Shown here: one piece after another, positions 12,427 through 22,723 of the stretch
Position numbering within the stretch: the first letter of the stretch is position 1
How the letters are laid out: every line of letters starts with the position of its first letter
NCBI GenBank assembly: GCA_009869945.1
Contig: WIXG01000274.1
Location: 1-64,000, forward strand
DNA length: 64,000 nt
Direction of reading: 5' to 3'
Source of the DNA: Mesaphorura yosii
Taxonomy: Eukaryota; Arthropoda; Collembola; Poduromorpha; Tullbergiidae
Program-made: the position numbers and the translations under genes
The notes under the pieces: generated by a model
The model's database searches: none
What the model saw: the letters and a program-made list of their open reading frames with translations, nothing else
What the model was told of the DNA's origin: nothing

Positions 12427-12523
12427 GCCGAATTTGTCCTCGAACTCCGGCGCGAACTATTGCTAGTGATACTTGTTGCGGGCTGGACTGTAGAGTACTT
12501 GTGTTTTGAGTTCAAGTCTGATC

Positions 12524-12562
12524 GGTCTGATCCATTTGAACTTTGTGCAATCCAAATTTATA
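12524..12562 (-). promoter_or_regulatory. TATA box plus initiator for secreted gene A
   Basis: On the minus strand TATAAAT sits at 12562-12556, and a TCAGA initiator has its A at 12528, about 34 bases downstream. This is a textbook arthropod core promoter and predicts a 5' UTR of roughly 100 bases before the ATG at 12426. No other core elements were identified. Confidence 0.55.
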
Positions 12563-13663
12563 CTGGTCTGTCGTCGGTGAACTATTTCAAACGGGAATGG
12601 GAAGTTGGCTCCTGAATTCCTTGTCGGCAACACTTTTCCTGGGAAGTGTAAAATTCCGCCCATCAAGAATGCATTGGGGATTTGCACGAATATTGTCCCA
12701 TTGCATGCAGGATTCCCCGAGACCTTCCCTCTCGAAGCACAATCCACGTGTACTCTCTTCAAGATTAGCACCAGCCCCAGCCACATTGATACGATCATCG
12801 TTTCGTCGTGATTTGTTTACGTCTTAAGAAGTTAGCTGCTGTAACCTGTTATTAAAATCCTTAGCCAATTTCGTGTACGTATGGAGTGCAATTAGCATTA
12901 CATTATACACTATACTGGATAAACCGGTTTCGGTTGTGTACAAATTCTGCGATGCGACTCGCGAACTACCATCAGAATTAGAATGCTGGGATTTCATCCC
13001 CGATTCGCGACTTGTACCGGAGGATTCATTAGACGCTGCTTTTGTTAATTACGTGCGAGCCTTAGCAGCAGTCGGAGCGTGATAATGCCCAATTAATGCA
13101 TGGAGGGGCACAAGTATGACCATCAGAACTCTGAACTGAACTGATTTCCTAGTCAGCAATAACCAACGATGCCAGCAATGTGAACCTGTCGACCAGAATT
13201 ATTAGGCAATTTCAATAATTAGAGTTCTCGAACGCGAGTGCGTCATGACTTTTTTCTTGCATGAGTTTCAAGTTGACGTGTGCTGCCGTGAGAAAATCTG
13301 GTCACAAGCATTCCGAGCAGCTTGACTTGATGCGAATTAAAAGAGGATGGGTTGGTTGTTCGTGTGCGACATTCACGTACCAACCGTGAACCTCACCTTT
13401 GCACGACGTGCATGTCTGGGCTCTGGGGTTTCCCGAATTCGTGGAAATGCGTTTCAGTTTGCTTTGTTTAAAATAAATACGCTCGTGTTTATTAGAAATT
13501 AATTACTGAGGTCAGGGCTGGAGGAAGATTATCGACATAATATTTACAATAAATTGTTGCAGCATAACACTGGCTTCGCCTTGAAATGGCATAGCTCAAA
13601 ATAAAGTCAGTTCATTTACATATCACAAGAGACTATTGCGAAATCAGTGTGAAATGTTCCGTT
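12563..13663. other. Intergenic between secreted genes A and B
   Basis: No gene is firmly supported. A minus-strand frame at 12463-12798 with a hydrophobic start overlaps the gene A promoter and was rejected. A plus-strand coding-like segment at 12873-13082 is listed as a finding. The rest holds short AT-rich sequence and the 3' flank of gene B. Confidence 0.4.
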
Positions 13664-14672
13664 TTATCTTTCCTCTGAGTCCTCCGCTTCGATTACAACT
13701 ATCCGAATTGGTTTCACGCATTTGCCTCGATGGTTTCTGAAATGATTCGGAGGGCAGCCAGGAGTGTCTGTGAGTCTGGGAATTTGCAGGAAGGACTGGA
13801 AGCTGAAACTATTGTCCTGCTCCTGCCCTTTCTTGTGATCGCCATTGTCAAATATAATGGGACTTTCGTCCACCAGGGTGGGTGAAGGCTTCTTCTCATC
13901 CAAACTCTCCGCGATGCGCATCGTTGGCATCGAATGCTCTTTCGCCCATCGCTCTAAGAAACTCAGGGGCACTGTGCGGTGAATTTCTTCAATTTGTTCT
14001 GTGGACAAGAGAATAAATTAAACTTCTGTCCCTTGAAAACTTGAATACTAGATTTGCACTGTTTTATTAACTTAATAATTACCTTCAGAGGGCTCTTTTT
14101 TCTCAGGCTCTTTTGCCCTTGCCGTCGTAGAGCTTTCTTGTGTGGGCTCCACTGTCGAAGTTGATACTTCTTCGATTTCTGCTTCCAGAGCATGACGGAA
14201 TCTAGTCTGGGGAACGTCTTGCTCGAACAAAATTGGCTCGTTTTCTGCAGTTCCTGTATTATCTTCACTAATGAACTGTCGTGAATTGATTTCCGGGAAA
14301 TCATTGTCTCTCAGTCTGGCGTGAGGATCTGCAATAACGTCGAAAAAGTCACCTTGTAAATGCACCTCGTCTTTAAAGGTGATCATAATTCTTGTTGACA
14401 TGCTTACCTGAGCCTGGAAAATGGATGCGTTCATCCATGTCATTGAAATCGTCGTCGTTATGTGAAATCACATTCCCAAAGTGCAAGAACCTGTCAAAGT
14501 TCTTGCCCGAGTTGAATTCAGGTGTCACTGACACCAATTTTCCGAATGGATTCACGGCATTTTGAAAATAGATTCTGCTGTCGTGGATTTTCGTGAGAGG
14601 GTTGTGAATCACAGGAAGTGAATAAGAAAATCCCAAAATCTGGAGCACAGTTAGAAGCTGTAATGACCTCAT
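13664..14672 (-). CDS. Small secreted protein, family member B (function unknown)
   Basis: Three exons, minus strand: 14672-14408, 14328-14083, 13998-13664, giving 281 residues. The signal peptide MRSLQLLTVLQILGFSYS precedes LPVIHN. The first exon ends DERIHFPGSG in phase 1, echoing RIYFPG of the neighbour. The middle exon is acidic and Ser/Thr/Glu-rich. The last exon has VPLSFLERWAKEHSMP, the counterpart of VPYSWIERWLKMNMP in gene A. It closes with GCPPNHFRNHRGKCVKPI, a CPP-x8-G-x-C type motif that gene A lacks. Similar short C-terminal Cys motifs occur in other arthropod secreted proteins, as I recall. A TATAAAAG box lies about 105 bases upstream of the ATG. The function is unknown; secretion and kinship to gene A are the supported points. 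Confidence 0.78.
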
Positions 14673-14775
14673 GGTTGGCTATTTGATTTCAACTTCTTCA
14701 GAAGGTGGTTAGAGTTTGACTATGACAATCTCAAAGCTAGTGCTTGAATGTTCAGCAGGAGGTTGCTCAGTAAGA

Positions 14776-14783
14776 CTTTTATA
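14776..14783 (-). promoter_or_regulatory. TATA box for secreted gene B
   Basis: TATAAAAG reads on the minus strand about 105 bases upstream of the ATG at 14672. No clear initiator was found at the expected distance. Confidence 0.5.
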
Positions 14784-15831
14784 GTTTGTAAGAATCACAG
14801 CGGCTGAGTCACACTTCACATCTCGGCTCCCTGTAGCTGATGCGATTGTTGTGCATGAGGAAAACCGGCCGATTAATGTCATTTGGTAATAGTTGAAGTC
14901 ACTCTTACTAACACCTTCGTGTTAAGAAAAACTTCCATACACTAATGATAATCAACACAAGCAAGCACGGCAAATCAACAATCTCGTGATCTTCTTGCGT
15001 TTATTTAACGGGAAAAAAGCAAAGTACAAAGGTCAAGTCAATGCTGCGATAGCGATAAGCGTCTGAGGATCTTCGTGGCGGCTAAAGTATGGATTGTGGA
15101 CAACAAGACGTGGATTTTCAGTACAATAAGCGTAAGGTGCTATTGTCGTCACTAACATCAAGTTTTTATGCAACAAACGCTTTTTATTGAACGCTTTAAC
15201 ATAAAGACTTTAAGATGGCCAAGATCAACTTGTTCTTCTAAACCTACCCATGGCGTGAGTGGTAAATGATGTACGGTGACGGTGGCTGTAGACATGCAGA
15301 GAATATTAGATTAGATAACTCACCATATTATAGATGATTGGATAGATCGTGCCGATATCGCGCTCACTTAGATCAGATCCGGATAAACCAATGGAAGGAG
15401 TACGATGAAAGTACGTCAAGCGATCAAGATGTGCTGATTAATATGGTTCAGATCGTGAATTGAGTATGGTGTATGGTTGATTTTGGCATTCGACCACACA
15501 GTGCCAGAAAATACAGTTAATTTTTATCAACAACCGGTTATACGCGTGGGGACATATTCAGTGATTCCCCAAGGTTGTCAAACTACAGAACAACTTCCAA
15601 ACTTTGGAATTACCAACAACACCTCGGCGTGGAAAACCAGGCCGGGTACGAAATAACACTAATTTAAAGTCGGCTGAGACGACAGGCACGCTTTTAATAA
15701 ATCAAAGTTTCGAATACATGCATATAAATTACTTTAATTAAATCTTATGTCATTTAAACCTGGCCAGCTATCCGTCCGCTGATTTATTGAGCCGGAGCTT
15801 TCAGGGATGGGTTTGAAGTTACTTTGGCTTG
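14784..15831. other. Intergenic, no gene seen
   Basis: AT-rich sequence between two minus-strand secreted genes. Stops are frequent in all frames, and no RNA gene or repeat family was recognised. Confidence 0.5.
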
Positions 15832-16320
15832 CTACCTTGACCTTGCCAACCCGCTTTCCAGTCTACGACATGGACCTCCACAGCGAATGTCGATGTCGAC
15901 GTCCAATTTCGTAACACTTGCGGGAGTCGTCGTCGTCGTCGTCGCCGGCGACGTAGACCTAAACTTCATTTTGCTCGGGAATCCAACCTTCAGGGTCGCC
16001 GCCAAACTCGCAGCCAGTCTCGTCGCTTCTTGACGAGGTACAGCCACCGGGTGCTGAATCTGGTACGAGTAGTGAGTCACGGGGATAACGCCAGGCTTCC
16101 TCACACCAATTCTGTCTGCCAGAAAATTTGTGCCTCGCGAACTGTAAAATGCGTCCCATTCGTGTTGAGGGACAAACTTGTACCGCGTCACGTACACTGA
16201 ACTGCGACCACCTCCACCGAATGGTGTGCTGCTGATGTAGCAGCTGGCTTCGGAGCAGAGACTTCCCAAGATGATGGACACGCAGAAGAGCAAATAGCCA
16301 GACCACTTTACTGAACACAT
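15832..16320 (-). CDS. Putative secreted protein (function unknown)
   Basis: A single uninterrupted reading frame of 162 residues from the ATG at 16320. The N-terminus MCSVKWSGYLLFCVSIILGS is a good signal peptide with likely cleavage before SEASC. The mature part has a Gly run (FGGGGRSS) and a Tyr/Arg-rich stretch with RYKFVPQHEWDAFYSS. It continues with a Thr run (ATTTTTTPA) encoded by consecutive ACN codons and a CGGPC near the end. No family is recognised. The coding strand is favoured because the overlapping opposite frames lack an ATG-initiated signal sequence. The last 15 residues could be an artefact if a short 3' intron exists. Confidence 0.55.
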   Translation of the reverse strand: MCSVKWSGYLLFCVSIILGSLCSEASCYISSTPFGGGGRSSVYVTRYKFVPQHEWDAFYSSRGTNFLADRIGVRKPGVIPVTHYSYQIQHPVAVPRQEATRLAASLAATLKVGFPSKMKFRSTSPATTTTTTPASVTKLDVDIDIRCGGPCRRLESGLARSR

Positions 16321-17157
16321 GATGAAAAAGTTTTGATAAGGCACGTGAGTGATTTGCGATTGTCAACGACGGAAGACAAAATGGGAATGCAAGATAATAA
16401 AACGATCTCCATCATATTTATTCGAACAACGCCTGCGATTACGATTTTACATTGTGTCAAATTCATTGAACTCTGCGTATTTACCCTTTCGCATTAATTG
16501 CCCAGGGAAGATTTTACAACTGGGGCCTAAATTCTTGGAAACTTCGCCTTTTTTATGCCGCATTCAAGCCGCTAAAGCTAAAATAAAGCTTTCTGAACCA
16601 GTTCTGAAGAGTGCCGCGTTATACAGTGTCTTTAGTCGGAACTTGATACAGCAGATAGCATAACTAAATGCAAAACCTGATGCCCGGCTGGCTTGTAGCT
16701 TATGCCTCGCAGTACAATTAATTTGATTGAAGCCCACTCAAATTCATTTGAATCTCATACATTCGCCTACAATCCACACTTCTGCATAAAGCACACTTCA
16801 CATCAGCAAGCATTCAACGACAAAAAAACTTGTTTTTACGACGTGAATTAATTAACAGATTTTGAACCCCAAGACTTTTCTGCGTATCCGTGACTTCATT
16901 ACTTGACCTGGGGTTCTATTTCTGCAAAACGATGACGTTACAGATGTGCCCAAGCGCGTTTGTACTCGGTGATCAGTGACGTCTTAGTTAATTGTCCTGC
17001 TTCTGTGGAATCTTGCTAACAGATATCATTCAATTTACTCTTTTGGCATTACAATTTATGATTGAGAAAGCCCTTTGCGACTCGGTTCATTCCTTTTTGG
17101 GCAAGGGTTGTTGAGAAATGAGGACTTGACAATGAGAATCGGAGAGTGACACAATCC
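16321..17157. other. Intergenic, no gene seen
   Basis: Upstream region of the secreted orphan at 15832-16320 and 3' flank of the coiled-coil orphan. I see no supported coding exon. Confidence 0.45.
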
Positions 17158-18271
17158 CTAATAAGTTGTTCTCATCAAAATTTCCAATTTCTCTGAAAAT
17201 TGATCAGCAAATTCCGCCTCTCGCTGATGACACTTCAGAATTAAATCAGCTGCATTGCGGATTTCTTCAATATTCTAATGGACAGTTACAGAAAAGAAAG
17301 CTATCAATTACTGAACTCATACGACGGGTGACAAATGTAACTTCACCTTTTCTTTGAACACATTCTTATCAATAAGTGGAGAAATCCATCCAAACGTAAC
17401 TTCGCTGGACAACACTTTCGAAAGCTTCTCCTCTGTGCTCTCACATGTTTCTTGTTCATCTTCTGAGATCTGCTCGCCCTTTATCAACGTTTCGATTACT
17501 CTTTCTTCGTTGAAGTCGTCATACAGGCTATCATAATCGTCATCATGCTCGTATTGCGTATCTGAATCCGATTCAGCCCACCTGAAGGAAGTCGGCGTGG
17601 GTGACAATGTTGCGTCTGCAGAAAATATTCGACCTGTTCAAAGCGTTACGCGACAAGCTAAGATCTCCTAGCAAACCTTCAAAACCAGACGACCTTGATT
17701 GTAACGGCGGTAGCAGCAAGTCACAGTCGTGGCTGATGACGTCATTCATATTATCACTTTCAACAGGACTTGATTCAGGTTTTATTGTCGTCGATGCACT
17801 TGCAATTTCGATTACCTGCATTTCTTCCGCTTTTTGATCACATTCGCGTGTCGTGAGTTTGGAAATTCTCGCTTCATCCTGAAGACACTTTTCCCGAAGA
17901 GCTTCTCGCATTACTAGAACTTTCTGTTTCCTTTCCAGAATTGAACTTTGGTGCTGCTGCAGTTCTAGTTTCTTGCAATTCAGGCCCCCATTGCCTGTCT
18001 CTCGCTCGTTAATGCCCTGATACGCCTGCCTGATCACAAGGCCTTTCTGAAGCTTCAAACAGGCCTGAAGATAATTCTGCATGTAGTCGGTCACCTTTTC
18101 CCGGATCGCAGACGCATTGGAATTATTGGCAATCGACGCAAATAGTGGCTGGTCACTCAGCTTGTGATCGTTCCAGATTTTAATCAGCCGTTTCTTCCCA
18201 GTCTTGCTGTAAAATGTTACTGGGATTCGAACTGTCTTTTGTTTCTCCCTGAAGAAGTGCACTCGAATCAT
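17158..18271 (-). CDS. Orphan protein with basic N-terminus, helical middle and acidic tail
   Basis: Three exons, minus strand: 18271-17634, 17581-17347, 17274-17158, giving 329 residues. There is no signal peptide. Residues 1-40 are basic and beta-like (IRVHFFREKQKTVRIPVTFY). Residues about 50-150 look helical and coiled-coil-prone (YLQACLKLQKGLVIRQ, LERKQKVLVMREALREK). About 215-260 is strongly acidic with DDDYDSLYDDFNEE. The last exon is again helical (EIRNAADLILKCHQREAEF). The first intron donor GTCGAA is weak, but its use keeps frame and skips 52 bases that would otherwise lead to a stop. A nuclear or cytoskeletal protein is plausible from composition. I recognise no family. Confidence 0.68.
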
Positions 18272-18742
18272 GTCGCCTTTTTAGTTCTTTGGTGTTTAAA
18301 GCAATAAAGTGAACTGATGATAGAAAGGAATGATTCGCCTATTTTATACTGGCAAAATATCTTTCATACGTGCATTTTTAGAGAAAATACGCATATTCTG
18401 TATCAGCTGAAGAAACACATCACGTACTAGTGTTTTGTTCTCATTGATGTTGCTGAAATCCGCGATCCCAATTGAGCGTATGAATTGAATGAAGAATGAC
18501 TTTCTTTTGAATTGTTTGACTCCTCGGTTGAAAGGGGCGCTGTGAAAATTCTCAGGGTTGAACAGATGGTGAAACAACGTCAATTGTACGAGGAGCTTCA
18601 ACAATCAATAGCTTGTGCGTATATGGGCTAAGAAATTTCAAGAAGGGCTTAGTTATCATTGATTATGCAGATCGAGGTCAAACTCTAACTCCCAGACAAA
18701 GCTTGCGAAAAAATCAGGGCAAGGACTATAATTAATGATTTT
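18272..18742. other. Intergenic between the coiled-coil orphan and the scramblase-like gene
   Basis: Contains a minus-strand open stretch of 86 codons at 18344-18604 with no ATG start, discussed among rejected items. Otherwise it is 3' UTR or promoter-type sequence. Confidence 0.4.
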
Positions 18743-19863
18743 TCAAGAATGCTGCCTTGATTGTTCATCAGCAGTTCCAGTCCCAGTCGACTTCTGCTTG
18801 TACGCTTTGTGCGCCTGAAAAGTGTGAACTCAATTGTAAACTCGTTATGGATAATTAACTTTCGCTTTCACTTACCAAACCAAGACAGAATCCGGTCAGT
18901 ATTAATTTGCTCGTGATGCTTAATTTGCCCTTGAAGTGTAAAGAAAGCGTCCTGGCCGTTTTCTCCACAATTTCAGCGACTTCGACCTGGCTTTCCTCAG
19001 AAGTGATCTGTTGCAAGGAATGAGAATGAGCTAGTAAAATCAGGACCAACACCCTTACGCCGAATCAACGCGGTTTTACAGTTTCTTACGGTAAAAGTTG
19101 CCGAGCAGCCGCAGAGCTGTGAGCACAGGCCTCGACCATACTTGATCTGAAATAGCTTTTGACCTTCCGAGTCCGATATCCTGAAGTATGAGGAGTAGGA
19201 GAAGCAGGAGGAAACTTCCACTACCGCAGCCAGCAGAATGTCCGGCGGTGAATAAACGCCGATTGCCTGTGTGAGTAAAACGTAAAATGTGTGTTATAAT
19301 ACATAATACACTACGCATGCAATCTGTGAATTGTTGTACGAACCATGTCGCCAGATACGCAGGATTTCTCTTTGTAGCACACTCGACCGATGACGTCCTT
19401 CTTCGTATCAAAAATTATTACGTTCTGCAGATTTCCAAAGTAGCAGCAATGAAACTCTTCGACGGCGGTGAATATCAGATTCCTGTTTGAGTTCTTGATG
19501 ACGTAATGCGCCTCCCAGTCATAGGAGCAGGGCCCTGGACAGAAGTGAAGCCCCTTTTCATAGACTTGCAATCCTGGACGAGCGAAGTGCCGTGCGCGTG
19601 CGTACTTACTCTTCTCAAATTCGATTATGATAAAGTTGGAGATGGACAAGGACGAGAGTCCACGCAACTTCTTTTCATCGGCGGTATTTGCATTCTTATC
19701 TGCAACAGCATGAGCGTTGAGCTGAATGACAAGCAGGGCGAGATTTTGGCGCCGGATTTAAGCTTTTGAGTAACTTACCTGTCAATCCAGGAATTTTCAC
19801 TGGCAGTCTGGGCTGGTCCGTGATTGGATGAACGTGCGGCTTTGGTAAAGAATGAGCATTCAT
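18743..19863 (-). CDS. Divergent phospholipid scramblase-like protein
   Basis: Six exons, minus strand: 19863-19779, 19699-19610, 19573-19344, 19266-19090, 19007-18876, 18814-18743; 261 residues. Scramblases move lipids across membranes or act as regulatory membrane proteins. The pattern fits the family: YVIKNSNRNLIFTAVEE followed by HCCYFG, then the pair EVSSCFSYSSYFRISDSEG, and C-terminal SITSKLILTGFCLGL as a single membrane helix. Cys pairs sit where PLSCR proteins have their Cys-rich segments. However, similarity is low, the Pro-rich N-terminus is very short (about 30 residues), and the acidic calcium-binding loop (Asp-Ala-Asp-x-Phe-Gly) expected before the membrane helix is not visible. 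Exon structure is well supported by frame. The family label is moderate and scrambling activity uncertain. Confidence 0.7.
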
Positions 19864-20440
19864 TATTAGGATTATATTTCATTTGTTGCACTTCTAAGGC
19901 ACAAGAACTAAACGGAGTAGAATAAGTTCGGGCTATAATTCAAGGTTGCTATTTGACTGTTCGAAATATTTCCAAGTAGCATGGATTTAATGGAAATACA
20001 ATGAAAAAGAGTTTAAGAACTGATATCCTTGTGAATTATTAAATAGCAATCGTCCACTAAACTACTTAAAGCTGGAACTTCCAGCTTAAGCATATGAATA
20101 TTAATTTCGAATTTCGAATGCATACCTGTAACTTTACTCAAGCTCTCCTGCCCTGCTTCTTTTTGGGCCCCGCAGTCAACATGCTCGAAAGTTCGTCGAT
20201 GAACTCTTACTGGGCAGGCCAGCCACTGGTCACTCTTTGTCATGTAATGCATAATTCATGAGTACATCACATTACTGGGATTGGGGCCCGAGGACAAGCT
20301 TAGTTCAAGTTCGTTCTAAAGTTCTAACCCTTTTCTTGTCATAATAGATGATCGCGGCATGAAACAGGCATAGCATTTGGGCTGTTGAGTTGTTTCGCAT
20401 CATCGTTTATGCAACGCTTGTCTTGAACATGAGTTTTCTG
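19864..20440. other. Intergenic upstream of the scramblase-like gene
   Basis: AT-rich, with no supported exon. A minus-strand frame at 20013-20252 has no supporting features and was not called. Confidence 0.4.
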
Positions 20441-21420
20441 AATAATCGAAACTCCGTGATCAGTGATAATGGCTCCATTTAGGAATGTCCATAACCTTAC
20501 ACAAGAGTCTTTTACCAAATGGCTTGTGTGAAAAACTTAACCTCACGAACGCTAAGACGAAGACTTCGTAAGGAAGCCAACGGCGCCTTTATGCCAGTTG
20601 AAACTGAGCACCCACTTTAACGAATGATCAAGCCTGATCAAACTTGCCAAAGCTATACAGCTTGCGTGGACGAGCAAACCATACAGAGACTAGAGATGAT
20701 CACCGGGTGGACTTTAATCGCTAATTGCAAGACGTGATATGAAAATTATGATGCATCCTGAGAGAGTTTCATTTTTATCCCGTTGACAATTGGTACAGCT
20801 TCAAAGCAATTATGATGGCGAATTGAGAGGCTCTTCTCGCTGATAAGCACCAAATTCTAGATCCCGTCTCATTCCAGAAGTGGTTCAAGGAGCAGTTGTC
20901 CACACCATGAGCGGATACCATTTAACCCACTATGAACGAACGAATGCCATGAATAAGTGTAAAATAATCGAGAATCGTTAGCTGACCTCACCTGAACTAA
21001 TCATTTTGGGTGATCTATGTTAACACGACCGTTTGATCGTGACACTTCCACTTTTTTCACTGTTGAGCAGTAATTAGGACATGGACATGCTGATAACGAA
21101 TTGCTCTTCAAACAAATCATTAGCATGACGGCTTTTTCCATTGATGAAACATGGTCCATTATGATAACTGGAGTTGGTGATTGGTTGATTCAAAAGAATG
21201 ATCCAATCCTGAGGACACCAATTAAGAGTTTCGTTTTCAATTCAATCGCACTAGTACATGTTGGCGGTGCTGGACTCTAAGTTCCAGAAAAGTCTCGAGT
21301 GCTGCGAGTGAACATATCGGGTGCTTTTTTCATAGCTGCTTACCAGAAGTTCTTGTGATCAGTCTCAATGTTCAAAAAATTAATCACGAAAACTGTTATC
21401 AGTGGAACTTCGTGAGCGGC
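20441..21420 (+). pseudogene. Decayed coding-like stretch (gene fossil, identity unknown)
   Basis: Several adjacent open segments on the plus strand have protein-like composition but are broken by stops and frame changes. Around 20470 a segment reads MAPFRNVHNLTQESF. At 20758-20907 a segment contains PVDNWYSFKAI and, after one TGA, ILDPVSFQKWFKEQL. At 21125-21280 51 codons run from an ATG (MTAFSIDETWSIMITG) through hydrophobic sequence to a TAA, and the same frame continues to 21358 with RVLRVNISGAFFIAAYQKFL. The hydrophobic blocks could be membrane spans. I could not assign a family; a receptor or transposon relic is possible, as is chance. Confidence 0.3.
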
Positions 21421-21564
21421 AGCTTAAGTGGGCAACCATTATGCAAATAAATCGCCGAACCTTGTTCCACTTAAATTAACTGGTTAGAATATTCGGTTAA
21501 GTTCAGCTCAGCCTTTTATCCACCGTTGTTGGCAAGAATTCAATCAAAGAACCTCGAACCAGCG

Positions 21565-22723
21565 ATGAAATCCGTTCTTTTATCTGGTTTAATTGCCCTT
21601 CTCCTTGTGAGTTGGGCCCACGGACAAGAAGAAGAGGTAAAAACCACCGGCTGTATTTTCACCATACGTATACTGCTCCATATCGTTCCATTCTCATTGT
21701 ACTTTCAGGAGGTCCCAGTTTGTCACACTGAAGACGCTTACATTCCGCACGTGAACTGCACCAAGTACTACCAGTGCGTGAATTTTGTTCCTTTCGAACG
21801 AATCTGCAGCGGAGAAGGGCAACTTTATTGGAACCAGCGGATATACGAATGTGATTACCCTGAGAATGTCCCTGAATGTATCGGAGGGACGCGTCCACCG
21901 TGGGAGGGTCCAAACCCAACAACAGAGATGCCGCAGCCGACAACAACGACAGGAACTCCTGGGCCCACGACGACTACCACGACAGAGACTCCAACTACGA
22001 CGACCGTCAGTCCGTCGATTTGCACAGACCCAGACAGGTGAGACCGATTGGCCGACACGAAGAGGAGGAATGCCTGCTTATATTTTACAATTTTATAAAG
22101 GATTTATTTCCTCCCCGACCCGACGGATCCCACTTGCACTCGCTACATCGCTTGCTATCACGGCTTCCCAACTCCCCTGAATTGTCCAGAGGGTAAGCTA
22201 AGAATCCCCATGAGGCTATGGGACGATAATTTCACGGCCCATGTGTTGCAATTTTCAAGGTTTGCTGTTTAATCCTGCTGAGGGGCAGTGCGTCCGCCCA
22301 GAGAACTATCAGTGTCCCGGCTCCACCACAACAACACAGCCGCCGTCCACAACGACAACAATGCAGCCTCCGACAACGACGACACGACCTCCGACCACCA
22401 CAACAACGACACAGCCGCCTACAACAACAACGACTCAACTGCCGACAACAACAACGCAACCACCAACAACCACGACAACGACTCAGCCGCCGTCCACCAC
22501 GACCACAGCACCACCGAATCAAACGACCGAAAATTTATTCCCATGTCCGAACGATCCTTTCATTTACATGCCCCACTATGCATCGTGCCATGACTTCTAT
22601 CTTTGCATTGACGGAGAGCTCGCAGGACATTTAACATGTGGTGACTTCCTTCATTTTAATAGTGACTTCCAGGGCTGTGTACCACCGGAAGAGTCGGACT
22701 GTGTGCCGCAGCCACTTCCTTAA
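21565..22723 (+). CDS. Peritrophin/mucin-like protein with three chitin-binding (CBM14) domains
   Basis: A secreted chitin-binding protein of peritrophic-matrix or cuticle type. Exons 21565-21636, 21709-22037, 22101-22192 and 22260-22723 give 318 residues. The signal peptide MKSVLLSGLIALLLVSWAHG is cut before QEEE. CBM14 (six-Cys) domains lie at about 28-80 (VNCTKYYQC, GQLYWNQRIYECDYP), 129-184 (CTRYIACYHG, GLLFNPAEGQC) and 260-312 (ASCHDFYLCIDG). Two Thr/Pro linkers (about 85-128 and 186-254) are mucin-type O-glycosylation candidates. Domain 2 is interrupted by two introns, which confirms the splicing. The gene lies head to tail with a second peritrophin 0.7 kb downstream, so a tandem duplication is likely. 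The family is sure; the tissue (gut or cuticle) is not visible. Confidence 0.92.
21905..22015 (+). repeat. Thr/Pro-rich mucin linker repeat (first linker)
   Basis: ACN-rich imperfect triplet array encoding a PTTT/TTTT type linker between CBM14 domains 1 and 2 of the first peritrophin gene. Confidence 0.75.
22320..22520 (+). repeat. Thr/Pro-rich mucin linker repeat (second linker)
   Basis: An imperfect repeat of (Q/R)PP(T/S)TTTT units encoded mainly by ACA and ACG codons. It lies between CBM14 domains 2 and 3 of the first peritrophin gene and is prone to length change. Confidence 0.8.

Noticed and set aside
12463-12798. Minus-strand 111-codon ATG frame starting MIVSMWLGLVLIL and containing ILHFPG, reminiscent of the neighbouring secreted family
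   Set aside because: It overlaps the TATA/initiator promoter and 5' UTR of secreted gene A, lacks the ERW exon, and has no good donor after the FPG. At most it is a remnant first exon.
18344-18604. Minus-strand 86-codon open stretch next to the scramblase-like gene
   Set aside because: No ATG near its start, no convincing splice acceptor, and it lies in the expected promoter of the coiled-coil orphan.
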